Assembly (NCBI GenBank): GCA_934045075.1
Contig: OW203722.1
Span: forward strand, 22,593,879 to 22,657,878
DNA length: 64,000 nucleotides
Direction of reading: 5' to 3'
From: Yponomeuta sedellus
Taxonomy: Eukaryota > Arthropoda > Insecta > Lepidoptera > Yponomeutidae
The notes beneath the pieces are model-generated. The model was given only the letters and a program-made list of their open reading frames with translations. It did no database searches and was not told the origin of the DNA. The position numbers and the translations under genes are program-made. This document shows positions 46,422 through 59,161 of this stretch, one piece after another (position 1 is the stretch's first letter; each line of letters starts with the position of its first letter).

Positions 46422-46542
46422 ATATATATTGAACGGGTCTAATCGCGATTATTTATCAGGTAAATGTATTCAGCTTAGTTCCGCACGTTACTTTACGTTT
46501 GGCCTTATAAGTAATCGTGATCAGACTCGTTTGATACATAAC
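46422..46542. mobile_element. MITE family M3, short
   Basis: GAACGGGTCTAATCGCGATT and AATCGTGATCAGACTCGTTT ends, 121 bp. Confidence 0.55.
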
Positions 46543-46804
46543 TAAAAAGACGTTTGTTTTTGTCATAACTACATGTAAACAAATGTGAAGCCCAATAGCT
46601 ACTACGCCGTTGAATCTCTAGCCACGTTTCCTTTGGTAAGAACATTTAATTTTGTATTGACGCGGCAAATACTCCAAATACTTCATGAAGGGCGTCAATA
46701 TTCTACGATACCGTCGAGCAAGATAAAATTTGTATCCTTCAGTAAGTTGCAGAATAAATAAATAATGACATATTCTATTCATTCCCAGGTTCTCCAGTCT
46801 AAGC

Positions 46805-46915
46805 AAAGCATAACATACACTCACGGCCAGAGGCTTAGGCAGACCAGGGACTGCCACTTGCCACGACCCTGACAGATCACCTTCGCTTCATCATCGTTCA
46901 TTAGTCGTTCTACAC
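46805..46915 (-). mobile_element. LINE family F 3' end, short
   Basis: CAGGGACTGCCACTTGCCACG and CACCTTCGCTTCATCATCG; truncated on both sides. Confidence 0.55.
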
Positions 46916-46930
46916 TCTTTACTACTATAA

Positions 46931-47122
46931 GGCTAAGCGCGCACGGGTTACTTTTGTCACCGTGACTGTTTCGTCACTCCGTAAATATGTATGGAGATGC
47001 GCGAAATGTCACCCAGTTGTCACGTCGTAACATACGCGCATCTCCATATCCATAGTATCCACGGTCTTGATAAGAGTGACGAAATAGTCACGGTGACAAA
47101 AGTAACCCGTGCGCGCTTAGCC
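46931..47122. mobile_element. Harbinger-like MITE
   Basis: 192 bp with ~48-bp inverted ends starting GGCTAAGCGCGCACGGG, one mismatch seen (GACTGTTTCG / CGAAATAGTC). TAA on each side (46928-46930, 47123-47125) fits the TWA target of PIF/Harbinger transposases; superfamily inferred. Confidence 0.75.
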
Positions 47123-47274
47123 TAAAGGCAAATTTCTAAATTGAGAATTTGGCTACGTAATTAGTTAACTTTAATGTAGTGTCGTCTCTTCGAATTTCTC
47201 AGAAAATAGCGTGACAGAACGTTACTTAAGTATTTACTTAGTGAAATTCTCAATTCACAAACCGGCCCTAAGGG

Positions 47275-47430
47275 TCAGCCACTAGCTAACGGTGAAAGAA
47301 CACACCGTGAATAAACTTGAGTGTCTGAAGTGATGTGTACACTTAAGACACTTAAAATTGTCAATCTGCGGTGGGCACGGTTTTGATTAAGCCCATACAG
47401 AGAGAAGGCCTGCAGTGGGACGTTTAGTTT
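47275..47430 (+). mobile_element. SINE D, 3' part
   Basis: CACTAGCTAACGGTGAAAG to GAGAGAAGGCCTGCAGTGGG. Confidence 0.65.
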
Positions 47431-47677
47431 GCTTTTATAAAAAAAATATGTTTAGTAAGTACCTACTTACCTAAAAAAACAAGCGAAGGCGCGTCTATGG
47501 GTCCTTTTCTGAATTGAGAATTTTAGTAAGTAAATCCTTAAGAAACGTTCTGTAACGCTCTTATCTGTGATATTCGAAGAGATAGCAGTACAGTTAAGTA
47601 TTTCATCATCATTATCAATATATTATGTCCCCACCGAGGGACACGAGTCCCCTCACAAATAACAAATAACTTCTATT

Positions 47678-48085
47678 AGAAACCTATTTAGAGGCTAAAA
47701 ATTCCACCCATGCCGGGATTCGAACCCGCGACCTCTGGCTATCCGTGCCAGCGCTATTTCCAACTGAGCTAATGGGTGACTCACCGGCATCAGTGAAATT
47801 TCTGACCTCTTTTTACAATATTCTCTGTATTACGTACAGGCAGCGACATCTGGCTGAAGTAGATTGCATCACTTACAGCCCCGACTACCTACTTTGCAGT
47901 TAGGTTTTTACATCGGATTGATATCGCTGTACCCACATCATTATACTATTTTTATTTTTAATACACTAACCCGTGCTAAGGATAATTTTAAAAACCTATT
48001 TAGAGGCGAATTGTAAAAAGCCTCTAAACAGGTTTTTAAAATTGTCCTTAGCACGGGTTAGTGCATTAAAAATAAAAATTGTATA
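47678..48085. mobile_element. Family A, full unit with 3' fold-back
   Basis: Minus-strand unit 47680-48008, then an 11-bp spacer and its 3' ~60 bp again on the plus strand (GCCTCTAAACAGG to AAAAATAAAAA). Confidence 0.8.
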
Positions 48086-48338
48086 ATAACTTCTATTTGT
48101 TTAATTTTGCTTTGTTTTATATAAATTTATTTTCCACAATAAATTATAGCTACGATCACTTCTGTAACTAGAAATTGACCCATCTCGTCGGGGAATTGGC
48201 ACTGCTTGCTGTAATACAGATGTCAAGCCCAGCATAGCAACAGAAGCTAATATAATGGTTATGATTCATAGACTAGTTGTAGTTTTAAATTGTGTCTACT
48301 CTGTAAGATTTGTGGAAATAAATATATTCTCTATTCTC

Positions 48339-48435
48339 CTCCCTGAGGAATGTATAGGCCATACTCCACCTGTGTACTCAACCTCGGCGGTCAAGTCCGG
48401 ATTGGTAGAGGCTTGCAAGACTAGTGTGACTGGTG
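48339..48435 (-). mobile_element. 5S-derived SINE, type 2 fragment
   Basis: CCCTGAGGAATGTATAGGCC and GTCAAGTCCGGATTGGTAG match the copy at 52100. The rest is absent. Confidence 0.55.
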
Positions 48436-48439
48436 AAAT

Positions 48440-50830
48440 TAAGTGTTCACTTTGCGAACATTCAATTCAGAAACTGACCCTGAATCACTTACCCTGCCCT
48501 AATACAGTGCCCGAAAGACAAGAAAGGGGTCCGACAAAACTAAGCTTCTAAAACGAATGCACTAGTACAGTTATCCGTCTCGCATCTACTAAGTGGAAGC
48601 CGGGGTAATCTGTGCCCTGAACCGGCCAAAGCTTCGGAAAGATTTATTCCGATGTGGTCGGGAAAAATGGACCTGGCTATCTTTCTATTTAGGGATATAA
48701 CGTCTTCGGATTCTCATCCGGGTATTGGCTGGGAGTTTTATTGGGGTTGGGGTGAGGATTGTGCTGAGGAAACGGCGGTAAAGTGTGTTTTCTAGTGTTT
48801 TTAGAGAATAGTAATGATGTTGTTGGATGTAGTGTATCGGTAACCAAAACTTTTTGCGTCGGATAGAGATGTATAAAACTTTATTTTTAACCCTTCTTTA
48901 TTGTGCTTTCGTCACTTCTCTCCGTCTGAGGCAGTCCTCATTCAGATGCCACCAACTCTCATGTGAATTTTTGATTTTTTTTACTTTAAACCTTGTCAGT
49001 CGATTCCACAAAAATACTCTTGAGATGGAGTTAGTGCCAGTTTTAAACTGGCCTTAACGCTGTCTATTCTCTGTCTCAGTATTTAGGTGGCATTGACTTT
49101 TTACAAATAAAATTTAGTTTTTATCAGATAGTTTTGGCATGCGATTTCGTGCGCGTCTAATGTATATTTCATATAAAATTATTGTATTTTTTAGCAAAGA
49201 TATTATTACATCCTGGGATTTGAACTAACAAATTCCCGCCGGCGTTCTTCGGCCCCGCTACCTGCTTTCTGTTTAAGGAATAAATTAGTTTCTTCCATGA
49301 AGCAGGAAAAAATTAAATTTGAAATACAAACTAGATTTTTTTAAATTTATTACTTCCTTGGCAACATAGTGTTTTAAATTCTTTTTTTATGAATAGGTTT
49401 GAGCGTTTATCCAGATAACAGAAAAATAAACATAGTAATACGCGGAACCCCTCACGTTTGTTGTGTCCAATATTTCTGCAATTCCGAATGAGAATGAAAA
49501 TGCAAATTGTGAAGAACTGAAATAAATGCAACACTAACAAGCTCCATTCAGGCGATCTGTTTGCAATTTTCATGAGAACGTACAATCGCGTACAGTATTC
49601 ACAACAAAATTAAAACTTGTTACTTGTGTCTGACCTTATTACATCGTATTATTTAAATTGGTATATTAAAATATTTTTATTACTCATTCAAAACCGTGGC
49701 AAACATCGGGAGGAAACCTGAGTGTCTAAAGTGTTTAACTGTGGTTCTCTCTCAACTCTCTTTACTTTTTGGTTAGCCTTTATGTATCTATGTTAGTTCT
49801 TGCATGCATTAGTTGTAACGAAATGTAAATCAGATGCTTTTATTTTTCTTTTCATATTTCGCACAAAGACGGTAGAAACACTGGCCTCCATGATACAGGG
49901 CAACCTAGTTTGGTAGCCAGGGTAACAATCACAATGAGTGGGCCCGAACAGACTGTTTTGCTATCTTATGTTAAAATGGCGTTTCCCTGAGAAACAGGCT
50001 TGGTACTTGTGGTTTACGGAGTGTCGAATCGATCCTTATGTTTTAGTTACTATGCCACATGTGATGAAACTAATAAAGCTTACATATCTAATTCTTAGGG
50101 ATCGAGCAGCTGTCGATTGTTTTGCCCTATACCTACTAGATATGTATTTCCTGTCCGTGGCTAATTTAATTTTGGTCACAAATAAATTCATTTCATTTCT
50201 TTCTGAGAGAAGGCCCTAAAAAGGGACATATATAGGCGACATAATATTTTTTTTTACATTAAAGACAAATTATATTCCTCTAAGGTCTAACTACCTACGT
50301 AACTAGTCTAATCGTTTATTCTAATCATTCTGTGTACAATTATAAGTAAGCAACTTATTTGTGACTTAGAAGACTTATCTAAATTAAAAAAAACTAGACT
50401 ATAACTAAATTTTGACATACAGTCTATTTATTCTTACTTGTCCAATTTAGTAAACAAGATTATAACCTCAAACTGTGACTTTTTAGTCCAAAAATTCCAT
50501 ATTTCCATAAATGAAGTAGCCTGGAACACTCTTTTAGATAACACGCTGCCAATTTAATAAACATAGTTCATGATAGTTCATGAATTTGCGAGAAAATGTC
50601 TAGTTTAGGCATCTAATCTCAATTTTAAGGTTAGAATCTTGTTTACTAAATTCGACATGTAAGAATAAATAGACTATACATGTTTTGGTTTATAATTAAA
50701 ATTATTGAGCATCCGCTGCTGTGCTATCATCACCTGTATTACAGCAGACAGCGCCTACTTCCTCCGTTTACAAATAATAATCATAAAAAATGTCTATCTA
50801 TCAAACATAGTTTTTTTATGTAGCATAAAT
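48440..50830. other. Mostly unassigned
   Basis: Small SINE D scraps near 49690 and 50200 (GAGAGAAGGCCC). AATAAATAGACTATA and its complement near 50425 and 50670 suggest a loose ~240-bp inverted repeat. No gene seen. Confidence 0.4.
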
Positions 50831-50852
50831 ATACGTCCCACTGAAGGCCACA

Positions 50853-51151
50853 GAGTGCTTAGTGCGAGTTTTTTAACTGCTCGATCGCGTTAACGTAAAC
50901 TCATATTTCTATGGCATCGAGAAAGCGCCACCTAGTGACAAGTATGGAAATTAAAATTGCTGAGTGCAAGTTGTAATGGTTTACGTTGAGAAGTGAACAC
51001 GTTTACCATCCAAAACACGAATAAACGAGTTGTACTATGACAGCGTTTTGCCAGTTCGAACGGTTAACTTACTCATACTCACTACTCAATGCTCGATTAA
51101 CGCGGTAGTAAAGTTATTCGATTGGTTCTGTCAAACTCGCACTAAGCACTC
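50853..51151. mobile_element. MITE family M2
   Basis: Same terminal repeats and orientation as 46021, with small internal deletions (for example in ATAAACGAGTTG). Inserted into SINE D. Confidence 0.72.
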
Positions 51152-51392
51152 TGGCCTTCTCACTGTATGGGCATAATTACCACGCGTGCCCACTGCGGGG
51201 ATTGACAATTTCAAGCGCTGAGGTGTGTAAACACCTCAAACACTCAAGTTTACTCGCAATGTTGTCTTTCTCCGTTAGCGAGTGGAATTGCAACAACAAT
51301 TTCACAAAAATATGTAAATAAAAAAAATCTTTAGTACATACCCGGGGTTTGAACCCAAGTGTTCTACCGACCGCGCTACCACCGCATTTTTT
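51152..51392 (-). mobile_element. SINE D, nearly complete, interrupted by MITE M2
   Basis: GGCCTTCTCACTGTATGGGC, ACCTCAAACACTCAAG and a minus-strand box B (GGGGTTTGAACCC). Its 3' end, TACGTCCCACTGAAGGCC, lies on the other side of the MITE (50831-50848). Confidence 0.7.
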
Positions 51393-52099
51393 AAATAAAA
51401 TTCGTAAGTATTCGAAAAATTTTACTTATGACTCAATTTATTTATATCTGAGGTCATCATAGTAAATAAATAACGTTTTAATGCCAATAAAAAGAATGGA
51501 TTTGGATCTTTGATATTTATTTTATGAATTTAATTTAATTTTATACTTGTACAAATTTCAATGAAAATAATAAGTTTCTAAGCAGCATTTTTTAAGACTG
51601 CGCAGATAAGGCACATTTAAAGCAACCTCTTATGCACTTTCATATTGCATATGTTGTGTTTGTATGGGATATATTTATCACACTTTTTATGATGAGCTTC
51701 TTAACTTTCCATTTTGATATCACTGCACAGAGGTTTTATTTTCAGACCGTTTATGAGTTCGCCGGTCGAAAAATTATTTTCGTTCGCTTGCATCCCACCA
51801 TTCTAATGTTTAATGTTTTGTAAGGTCGCAGTTCTTCATAAATCACTTAGGACACAGAAAAAGGAAACGCCGTGAGGGTAAAATTAAAATAAACCGGGAA
51901 AAAATGAGGGCAAAGTCCCGTTTCAAGGAAGAAAACGAATCAGTGCGTAACAAAACTCGGTAAGTTAGTCCAATGACACAGATACGTTTAAGGTATTTTT
52001 GTTATTCTTGTATAGTTTTACAAGCTCTGTCCAATTACTGTTTAGATTAAGGCACAACGGTGTCAAAAATTGCTGTAGCAATGACGGCAGATTGTATTC

Positions 52100-52420
52100 A
52101 TCATCACCAACCCATGATGTCCCCACCGAAGGGAACGGGTCTTCCCTGAGGAAGGTATAGGCCATACTCCACTACGGGGGCCAAGACCGGATTGGTGGAG
52201 GCTTGCGAGACTAGTGGCTGGTCTTACTGTCCAGTTTTCAAGACCTCTGACTTGGCTTAACGACTGCCATCTATCGACGGCAGCCGGCACCAACTGCTTA
52301 GCGTGCCTTGCAAGGCATGAAACCGCCTTGGAAAAATGCCACTAGCGTTAGTCATAGTTGGCTTAGCCTTCGTTATCGTTTAAGTTCACTCAGGCAGCCG
52401 GAGCTACAAGCGATTGTACG
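52100..52420 (-). mobile_element. 5S-derived SINE, type 2
   Basis: AGATTGTATT (52090-52099) and AGATTGCATT (52421-52430) flank it. The tail on the minus strand is a GATG repeat. The head is partly deleted; the body is clearly of the same family. Confidence 0.8.
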
Positions 52421-53084
52421 AGATTGCATTAAAATTGAAATAAAAAAATTAAAAACCTCTATTTTCTCTTGATGAACGTCAAAGATTTCAGATAAGATTA
52501 AGTGGAAAAAAAGCTAACAAAGAAGTTGCAAAACAAAATAGTATCTCGATATTGCTACAACAAAAGTATGAAATATTTTATTAAAGAATTTTTAACGGAA
52601 GAACTTTTATGAACGAGGTTAAGCTAGATAAGATTAACCTCGTTCGTACCTAGGCAAAACTGCAATTTCAATGTCAAAATACTATCTGGAAGTCGCTGTA
52701 ACAATCTTGGGATCAGAATATTTATTTTGACAAGTACACTGTGACGGTAGAAACCTCTTCATACCATTTTTATTTATTTTTCTATCTATTATTTTCAAAT
52801 ATTTAAATTGCGTCGCACATTCTCCGATTTCCTTCATTTTTCATTTTACTACTTTACCCTTTGACCAGATCTGACTTTTTTACCTGCTTCTCCGTTTATC
52901 CATTTTCATCCAGTTTTCTGTTTTACTAATCTACAAATAAAACCACACCTGAAGTCGTTCCAGAGTTTATTATTATTTGTAAAGATATACAACGTTACAA
53001 CACTACGACAGCATGTAAAAACACCTCCCGACCAAAAGAGACAAAGATAAGGTCAACATTTAATCACATCAAATGCATAGAATA

Positions 53085-53160
53085 GAATAGAAACCTTTTA
53101 TACGAGTATATTATACACAAAACAATTTACTCATTCACAAATAAGAATAAAGAAATACAA
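53085..53160 (-). mobile_element. LINE 3' end
   Basis: AGAATAGAATAGAAACCTTT at the left is a repeat tail on the minus strand. A 5S-SINE is inserted at its right edge. Confidence 0.4.
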
Positions 53161-53366
53161 GACAGACCTATGGATATCAACCCTTGTATGTCTCCACTGC
53201 TGGGACACAGGTCTCTTCCTGCACCGTAGGAAGGTCAGGCTATACTCCACCACGGGAGCTAAGTCTGGGTTGGTGATGAGTGTAAGACATTCGCGGGCCT
53301 TTCTATTAGAAGCTATCAAGCCGCCCATAAGGCCTCTGACATGGCTTAACGACTGCCATTACATGA
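53161..53366 (-). mobile_element. 5S-derived SINE, 5'-truncated
   Basis: AGAAATACAA at 53151-53160 and 53367-53376. About 12 non-SINE bases lie between the left duplication and the tail GATATC. It is inserted at the 3' end of a LINE fragment (53085-53160). Confidence 0.8.
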
Positions 53367-53989
53367 AGAAATACAATATAAAATTCTTAAGTTTAGTAAT
53401 TTACCCAGATGCTATTATTGTGTGTCTTATAGATACCAGACTCAGCATGTGATGGGTGTACCCATAACGCTTTTATGCAGAATGACTAAATATTCGTCAC
53501 CAAGTAACCATGACCAAGTAACCGTGATTCATAAAAAATAATCGACACTGTCGTTAAAACTATATTCATGGATAATAGGGTAAGCCATCTATTAGGGAGT
53601 CGGTACCTATATTTCATAGACAAGACTCCCCTGACACAATGAATAATTTGCCGGCTCGTTAGCTTCACTGTCCTTTATACAGTTGCCTCTGACCGCTACA
53701 GAGAATTTTTGTAAAAAGAACGTTTATCATGCCATAATTTTACCAAACAAAAATGAATAAAGTTTTAATGTTTTTTAACGGGCCTCAGTGTCGCTAAGCT
53801 TTCGACCCTTTTGTGTTAGTAAAAATTTTTCGTTGTATATAATTTGGAGATTTCATTATTACCGGTGTTTTGTTTGTGTGATAAAGTTCACGGGAAACTT
53901 ACATTGAGAAGCGGTTTTAGCGCGGTCGGTAGATCGCTTAGCTCACATTTGAAGCATCGTGATCTCGGTATGATGATGATGATACAAAC

Positions 53990-54329
53990 TCTTTGTATGT
54001 CCCCACTACTGGGGCACGGGTCTTTTCCTGCATCGCAAGTAGGTTAGGTCATATTCCACCACGGAGGCCAAGTCCGGGATGGTGGAGAATAAGAAAGTGG
54101 CCGGCCTTACTGTTAAAAGTTATCGTACTGCCCGTAAGGCCTCTGACATGGCATTACGACCTCCATTACATGACAGTCGGTACCAACGACTTAACGTACC
54201 CCGCGAATTATGGAAGCGCTCAGAAATGCCACTAGCAGTAGTCACTGGATGGTCACCCAACCAGCACTTGACCGCGCATATAGGAGAATGATTCCAATCA
54301 CTCGGTTCCACTAGGCCACCAGCGCTTCG
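53990..54329 (-). mobile_element. 5S-derived SINE, full length, diverged
   Basis: TATGTCCCCACTACTGGGG at the left and GGCCACCAGCGCTTCG at the right. Many scattered differences suggest an old copy. Confidence 0.83.
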
Positions 54330-54411
54330 AGCAAGTCCCAGTAGTTATTATTAATGATTTTGTTTTGCAAGTTGCGTGCATTTTTGGTATAGCAATACCA
54401 CACGTTTAATG

Positions 54412-54535
54412 TAAAGGAAAACATCGTTATTAAACTTGAGTATCAAAGGGATTCACACACCAAAGCGCTAGCAATTGCCGATCCGCGGTGGGCACACGTA
54501 GTGATTAAGCTCATATTCTCTGTCTGAGGTTAGGC
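54412..54535 (+). mobile_element. SINE D, middle part
   Basis: GTAAAGGAAAACATCGTTAT to AAGCTCATATTCTCTG. Confidence 0.6.
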
Positions 54536-54539
54536 TGGT

Positions 54540-55810
54540 TCTCTAGAGTGCGCAATTCTTGTAATAGGTCAATTAGAGTTTGTCAGTTTGTGAGCTGCCG
54601 TACAATTGTAGAAATGGCTTCAGTCTAGGTTTATTTTGTAGTTTATGACTGTTTATGATGTCATTGCTTGGTTACCATAGCACAAGGTATCTTAGTTTGG
54701 GGCCAGGATTAGTGATTGTCCCGTGTGGTTGTTATGTTTGTTTTTTTTCCTTTCATTTACAGCGACTATGGTTCTAAAATTGTTCTTTTCATTCTCAATT
54801 TTTTATAAAATATAGTTTATTTTTACAATTGGTTAGTTTTGTATTTTCACGATTAGTGGCTTCAATTGATAGGTAATGCTTAAAACCAATTAGAATAGAA
54901 TAGGAAAACATTTGTACAATTACCACAACATACGTAAAATCTTAAAAATAGTGACATGGCCAGTTAAAGAACGCAATTTAGTTAAGAAATACCAATAATT
55001 AAAGTAATAGTTAGACATCATACAGCCATGGCAATGTGAGCTTAGCTGGTGTAGGCGCTGTGTGCCATGGTACCAGAAAAGGTTTTAGCTCAGAATATGT
55101 CCCGGGCTGTCAGTGGACAACTCGTAACCTGAATTAAGTGGTTAAAATAATGGACATTCTTCTATGTAACGCAACTAGAGGCGGCATTAAATGAAATTTT
55201 ATTTAAGTTACAGTTGAATACATAGATAGAGAACACTTTATAGCACAACCAGAAATAAGAATAGCTGTATTCTTTTTCTTTCTGTGCTTGATGTCTAGAA
55301 ATATAAATCTATGAAACAACTAAAACAAAATCAGTTTTATTATACCCCAATTATTGGAGGGTTTCGCGATTCATTGAGAATACCCATACAAGCTGCATCA
55401 TTATCATTACATTGGCAACAGTAAATTCGAAGAGCAGTCGACACAAACATTAATTAACATAAAGATCAAACTTAAAATTGAGCTCGAATCGTGAACGTTT
55501 ACTATTCATGAAATTCAAATTGGTACTGTGTTGCAAATGACCGGGTTTTGTCCGGGATTACTTATCAAAATTCCTTAATTTTCTACCCTGATTAGATTTG
55601 CGAGGTTACCGATCTAAATTATTAACCAAGTCCCAGAACGGTATTTGAGTTTAGATCGCGAGAGTCGCTTTTGTTTCCTGATGGCAAGCAATGTCTGCAA
55701 CCTAATCAGGAGTCAGATAGAACGTCAAACAAGTCTCCTTTGAACAAAAAACTCGTTAGTAAAAGTCTTTGTTTCAGGATAATGCACTTTAAAAGTTTTT
55801 CCTTATATTT
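54540..55810. other. Mostly unassigned
   Basis: Apart from LINE tails at 54885 and 55215, AT-rich and featureless. Confidence 0.4.
55215..55262 (-). mobile_element. LINE 3' end with CTAT tail
   Basis: ACATAGATAGAGAACACTTTA is the minus-strand version of the 13235 and 31395 ends. Confidence 0.4.
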
Positions 55811-55816
55811 GTCCAT

Positions 55817-56023
55817 ACGTAACATAACATAACATTTACATACAGGCACATACATTGCTTCAGGCCCCACACTAGGATACCCTGTGTCGTGGGAACCAGA
55901 AACAACGACATCACAAACATGTAAACATCCAAGACCTGTTTTTTTTTTGTTTCCAGCCGGGATTCGAACCCGGGACCTCTTGCATGGTAGGTAGATGCGC
56001 TACCGCTACGCCACAGAGGTCGT
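55817..56023 (-). mobile_element. tRNA-derived SINE B
   Basis: Well-kept copy: GGGATTCGAACCCGGGACC, CGCTACCGCTACGCCACAG, tail (left) ACATAACATAACAT. Confidence 0.82.
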
Positions 56024-56063
56024 CAATACATGTACTTGCGCTCGTGTGTGTGAGGTCATGTGA

Positions 56064-56317
56064 AGCGCTCGTGGCCTAGTCGAACCAAGTGATTGGATTC
56101 AATCACTTGGGTTAAGCAACAACAGGCGCAGTCAGGTGCAGGATGGGTGAGCGTCCCGTAACTACCGCTAGTGGCAATTTTTAGGGCGCTTCCGTCCTTC
56201 GCAAGGCACGCTAAGCCGTAGGTGCTGGCTGTCATGTAAAGGCAGTCGTGAAGCCATGTCAGCCTTATGGGCGGCGTGATAACTTCTGTCAGTAAGGCCG
56301 GCAACTGTCTTACAATG
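56064..56317 (+). mobile_element. 5S-derived SINE, 3'-truncated
   Basis: Intact start AGCGCTCGTGGCC and head. Ends in CTGTCTTACAATGC without the 3' hairpin. An opposite-strand copy follows ~100 bp later. Confidence 0.82.
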
Positions 56318-56417
56318 CTGTTATAGATGTGAGGTCTATTTTGGTGTGACTAGACTAAGATAAGAGTATGGACTGTATGGATTATAGAGAAGACGAAGAA
56401 AGACAGAGAGACAAAAG

Positions 56418-56632
56418 ATATCGATCGATCTATATCAATCCTTGTATTGTATGTCCACACTGCTGGGGCCACTACGGGGCCATGTCCGGCTTGGTGGAGG
56501 ATTGTAAGACAGTGGCGCGCCTTAATGTCAGAAGTTATCAAGCCGCCCATAATGCCTCTGAGATGGCTTAACGACTGCCATTAAATGACAGCCGGCACTA
56601 ACGGCTTAACGTGCCTTGCGAAGCACGGAAGA
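56418..56632 (-). mobile_element. 5S-derived SINE, 5'-truncated
   Basis: The tail (left side) reads GATCGATC-type repeats, then TATGTCCACACTGCTGG. The body continues to GCGAAGCACGGAAG; the 5S head is missing. Confidence 0.78.
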
Positions 56633-56639
56633 GTCAAAT

Positions 56640-57355
56640 ATTATATTATTTTTATATAGTTTGGGTGTATTTTCATGTTTCTGACGTATTTGCCTGGTTA
56701 ACTTAGTAGAGTGTACCTAAACTCGGACCAGAACAATAGGGTTGCATTGTTTAGAAATTACCTATTCTAATTTGGTAAATACCAAAACCCTTCTTTGAAA
56801 GACTTTGAAGATAGCCCAACATAATTATAATTATTACGTACAGAAAGCGTCAATTCACTGCTTTTCTTCTTCCATGGAAACCGTTAATTAAACCAATCTC
56901 CAGTTGAATATTTGACAAAAGCCGTCACTTTGCATTGTTCTCGTTTCACTAATCTGCACGATTTATTATAAACAATAGAAAACAAGTCCTTGAATTAATG
57001 CCGAGGCAATACAAGTGTTGTGGTACCCTTAAAACCTTAAATACAAAATCGTCTACGGAGTGAAACTACAAAATCTCGAAATGAGATATTTTCAGCCAAC
57101 ATTTAAAAAATAAAAGCACCGCTTACTCTCATTCGATTTGTTACAGTTAAAGAGTTATATTTTTTTCTTTGGTTTCCGACTTTATTTAAAGATGGTAAGG
57201 TTCAATTTCATACGGTGACTATTATGTTCTGGGTTGATTTGGTCATACGGGTTTGGCGTTCGGAGATTAAAAATTCAACATACTTATCAAGGCCTAGTTT
57301 AATACTTTTTACCACGGACTTTTTAGTAAATTTTTTGTTTACTTTTTAGTGCTTT
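56640..57355. other. No recognisable feature
   Basis: AT-rich sequence without repeats or frames of interest. Confidence 0.45.
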
Positions 57356-57357
57356 CT

Positions 57358-57492
57358 CACTCAGTCAGTCAGTCGGTCGGTCGATTGGTCGGTCGGTCGG
57401 TCCGTCGGTCTGATGGTCTATCGGTCGGTCGGTCGGTCCGTCGGTCTGACGGTCTATCGGTCGGTCAGTCGGTTGGTCGGTTGGTGGGTCTT
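57358..57492. repeat. Degenerate GGTC repeat
   Basis: TCAGTCAGTCAGTCGGTCGG onward, with a ~60-bp higher-order repeat (GGTCCGTCGGTCTG seen twice). Confidence 0.9.
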
Positions 57493-57619
57493 TCAATCAA
57501 CCAATAGAACCCTTGTGATGTTATGAACACGTTGTTATCAATACGAGTATGTTATTCAAATAAATTGTGTGATGTGAATAGTACATACAAAGAAAAGATT
57601 CCCTTAAATAAAAAAATTG

Positions 57620-57865
57620 GGCCCCGGGGAACGGACTTGGCCCCCGGGGTGAAGTATAGCCTAACTTTCTTGCGAGGCAGTCGTTAAGCCATGTCAGAGG
57701 CCTTATGGGCGGCTTGATAACTTCTGACAGTAAGGCCCGCCACTGTCTTACAATCCTCCACCAACCCGGACTTGGCCCCCGGGGTGAAGTATAGCCTAAC
57801 CTTCTTGCGATGCAGGAAGAGACCCGTGCCCCAGCAGTGGGGACAAACAAGGGTTGATATCGATA
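57620..57865 (+). mobile_element. 5S-derived SINE with internal tandem duplication
   Basis: CGGACTTGGCCCCCGGGGTG and the following ~25 bp occur twice (57631 and 57766). Ends GGGTTGATATCGAT. Confidence 0.8.
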
Positions 57866-58374
57866 ATGAATTAACATTAAATTTGCTAAAAGTACAATGC
57901 AAGCCGCTGCCTTCGGGGAATAGTTGTAGCGGAGCAACAGGCAGTGGAAAAAAATCAACTGAAATGTTTCTTAAAACTGCCTAAAATAACGTCCAAAACC
58001 TAATTAAGATTACAAACGGCCAAAAGTAAATTATTGTTAGTAATTTATAGAAATAACACAATTAAGATGATGCTGCGGAAAGTTAGGAATTTCTTAATTC
58101 TAATAGGATTATTTGTAAATTGGTTTGCAGAAAATGAATTATGGTCTTTATTCCCCTTTGAGGGGAGGGTTTTGCTAACCTTTATATGAACGTAACGCTA
58201 TCGGTGAAGGAAAAGATCGTGACGAAACAACATGGTTGGCTGCGCTCCTATTGACTAGTCGTTCTTGTAGTAGTGCCGACTAAGTTCTCAGGATAGTATA
58301 GATGCGAGTCTTCTCCATCTGAAACAATATACCAGGCCCTAGAGTCTAATACTTACATAGTTTTTCAATAGAAT

Positions 58375-58925
58375 AATATAAGCACGACAGTGGTTGTTAT
58401 TTGCTTCAATTTGGTCATCTACAAAGCAACACAAAGCGCTCGTGGCCTTGGTTAAGCTTGGTTAAGCAACAACAGGCGCGGTCAGGTACGGGATGGGTGA
58501 GCGTCCCGTAACTACCGCTAGTGGCGTTTTTCCGAGCGTAAGCCGTTGGTGCCGGCTGTCATGTAATGGCAGTCGTTAAGCCATGTCAGAGGCCTTATGG
58601 GCGGCTTAATAACTTCTGACAGTAAGGCCCGCCACTGTCTTACAATACTCCACCAACCCGGACTTGGCCCCCGTGGTGGAGTATGGCCTAACCTTCCTGC
58701 GATGCAGGAAGAGACCCGTGTCCCAGCAGTGGGGACATACAAGGATTGATAACGAAAGCAATACAATGTCATTTCAGGGGTATAACTCGCGCAAATTTAA
58801 TAGGCATCTCTGGCCAAGAAGATCGAATCGCGCGAGGTGCCGAATTAAGTAGTACGGGTTATACGTCTTACAAGACTACCGATAGTGTGAATGTAACGAC
58901 CATTACCAAACTACTATGAATCTTT
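58375..58925 (+). repeat. Repeat Z, split by a 5S-SINE
   Basis: GTTATTTGCTTCAATTTGG before and GCAATACAATGTCATTTCAG after the SINE correspond to one continuous copy at 34575. Confidence 0.6.
58435..58754 (+). mobile_element. 5S-derived SINE, young subfamily
   Basis: AAAGCAACACAA (58423-58434) and AAAGCAATACAA (58755-58766) flank it. It splits a copy of repeat Z. The head has a deletion but carries the GGATGGGTGAGCG box-C variant. Confidence 0.87.
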
Positions 58926-59161
58926 TGAACCACAACACAATGCATTGTAGAGACTCACCCACCAGGAACTGCATCCGAGTGGTCTCATCACCCATGTGAG
59001 TGAAGATGCCACTGGATGCTGAATTTTTTTTTTCATTTCAAATTCCTTTATTCAATCATCAACATAGGTGCAACTAACATTTACACTGTAAATATTAATT
59101 ATTCCTTAATCTACCTAACATTTCACCAGTATTTAAAACTATATGGAAATTGGCATGAAAC

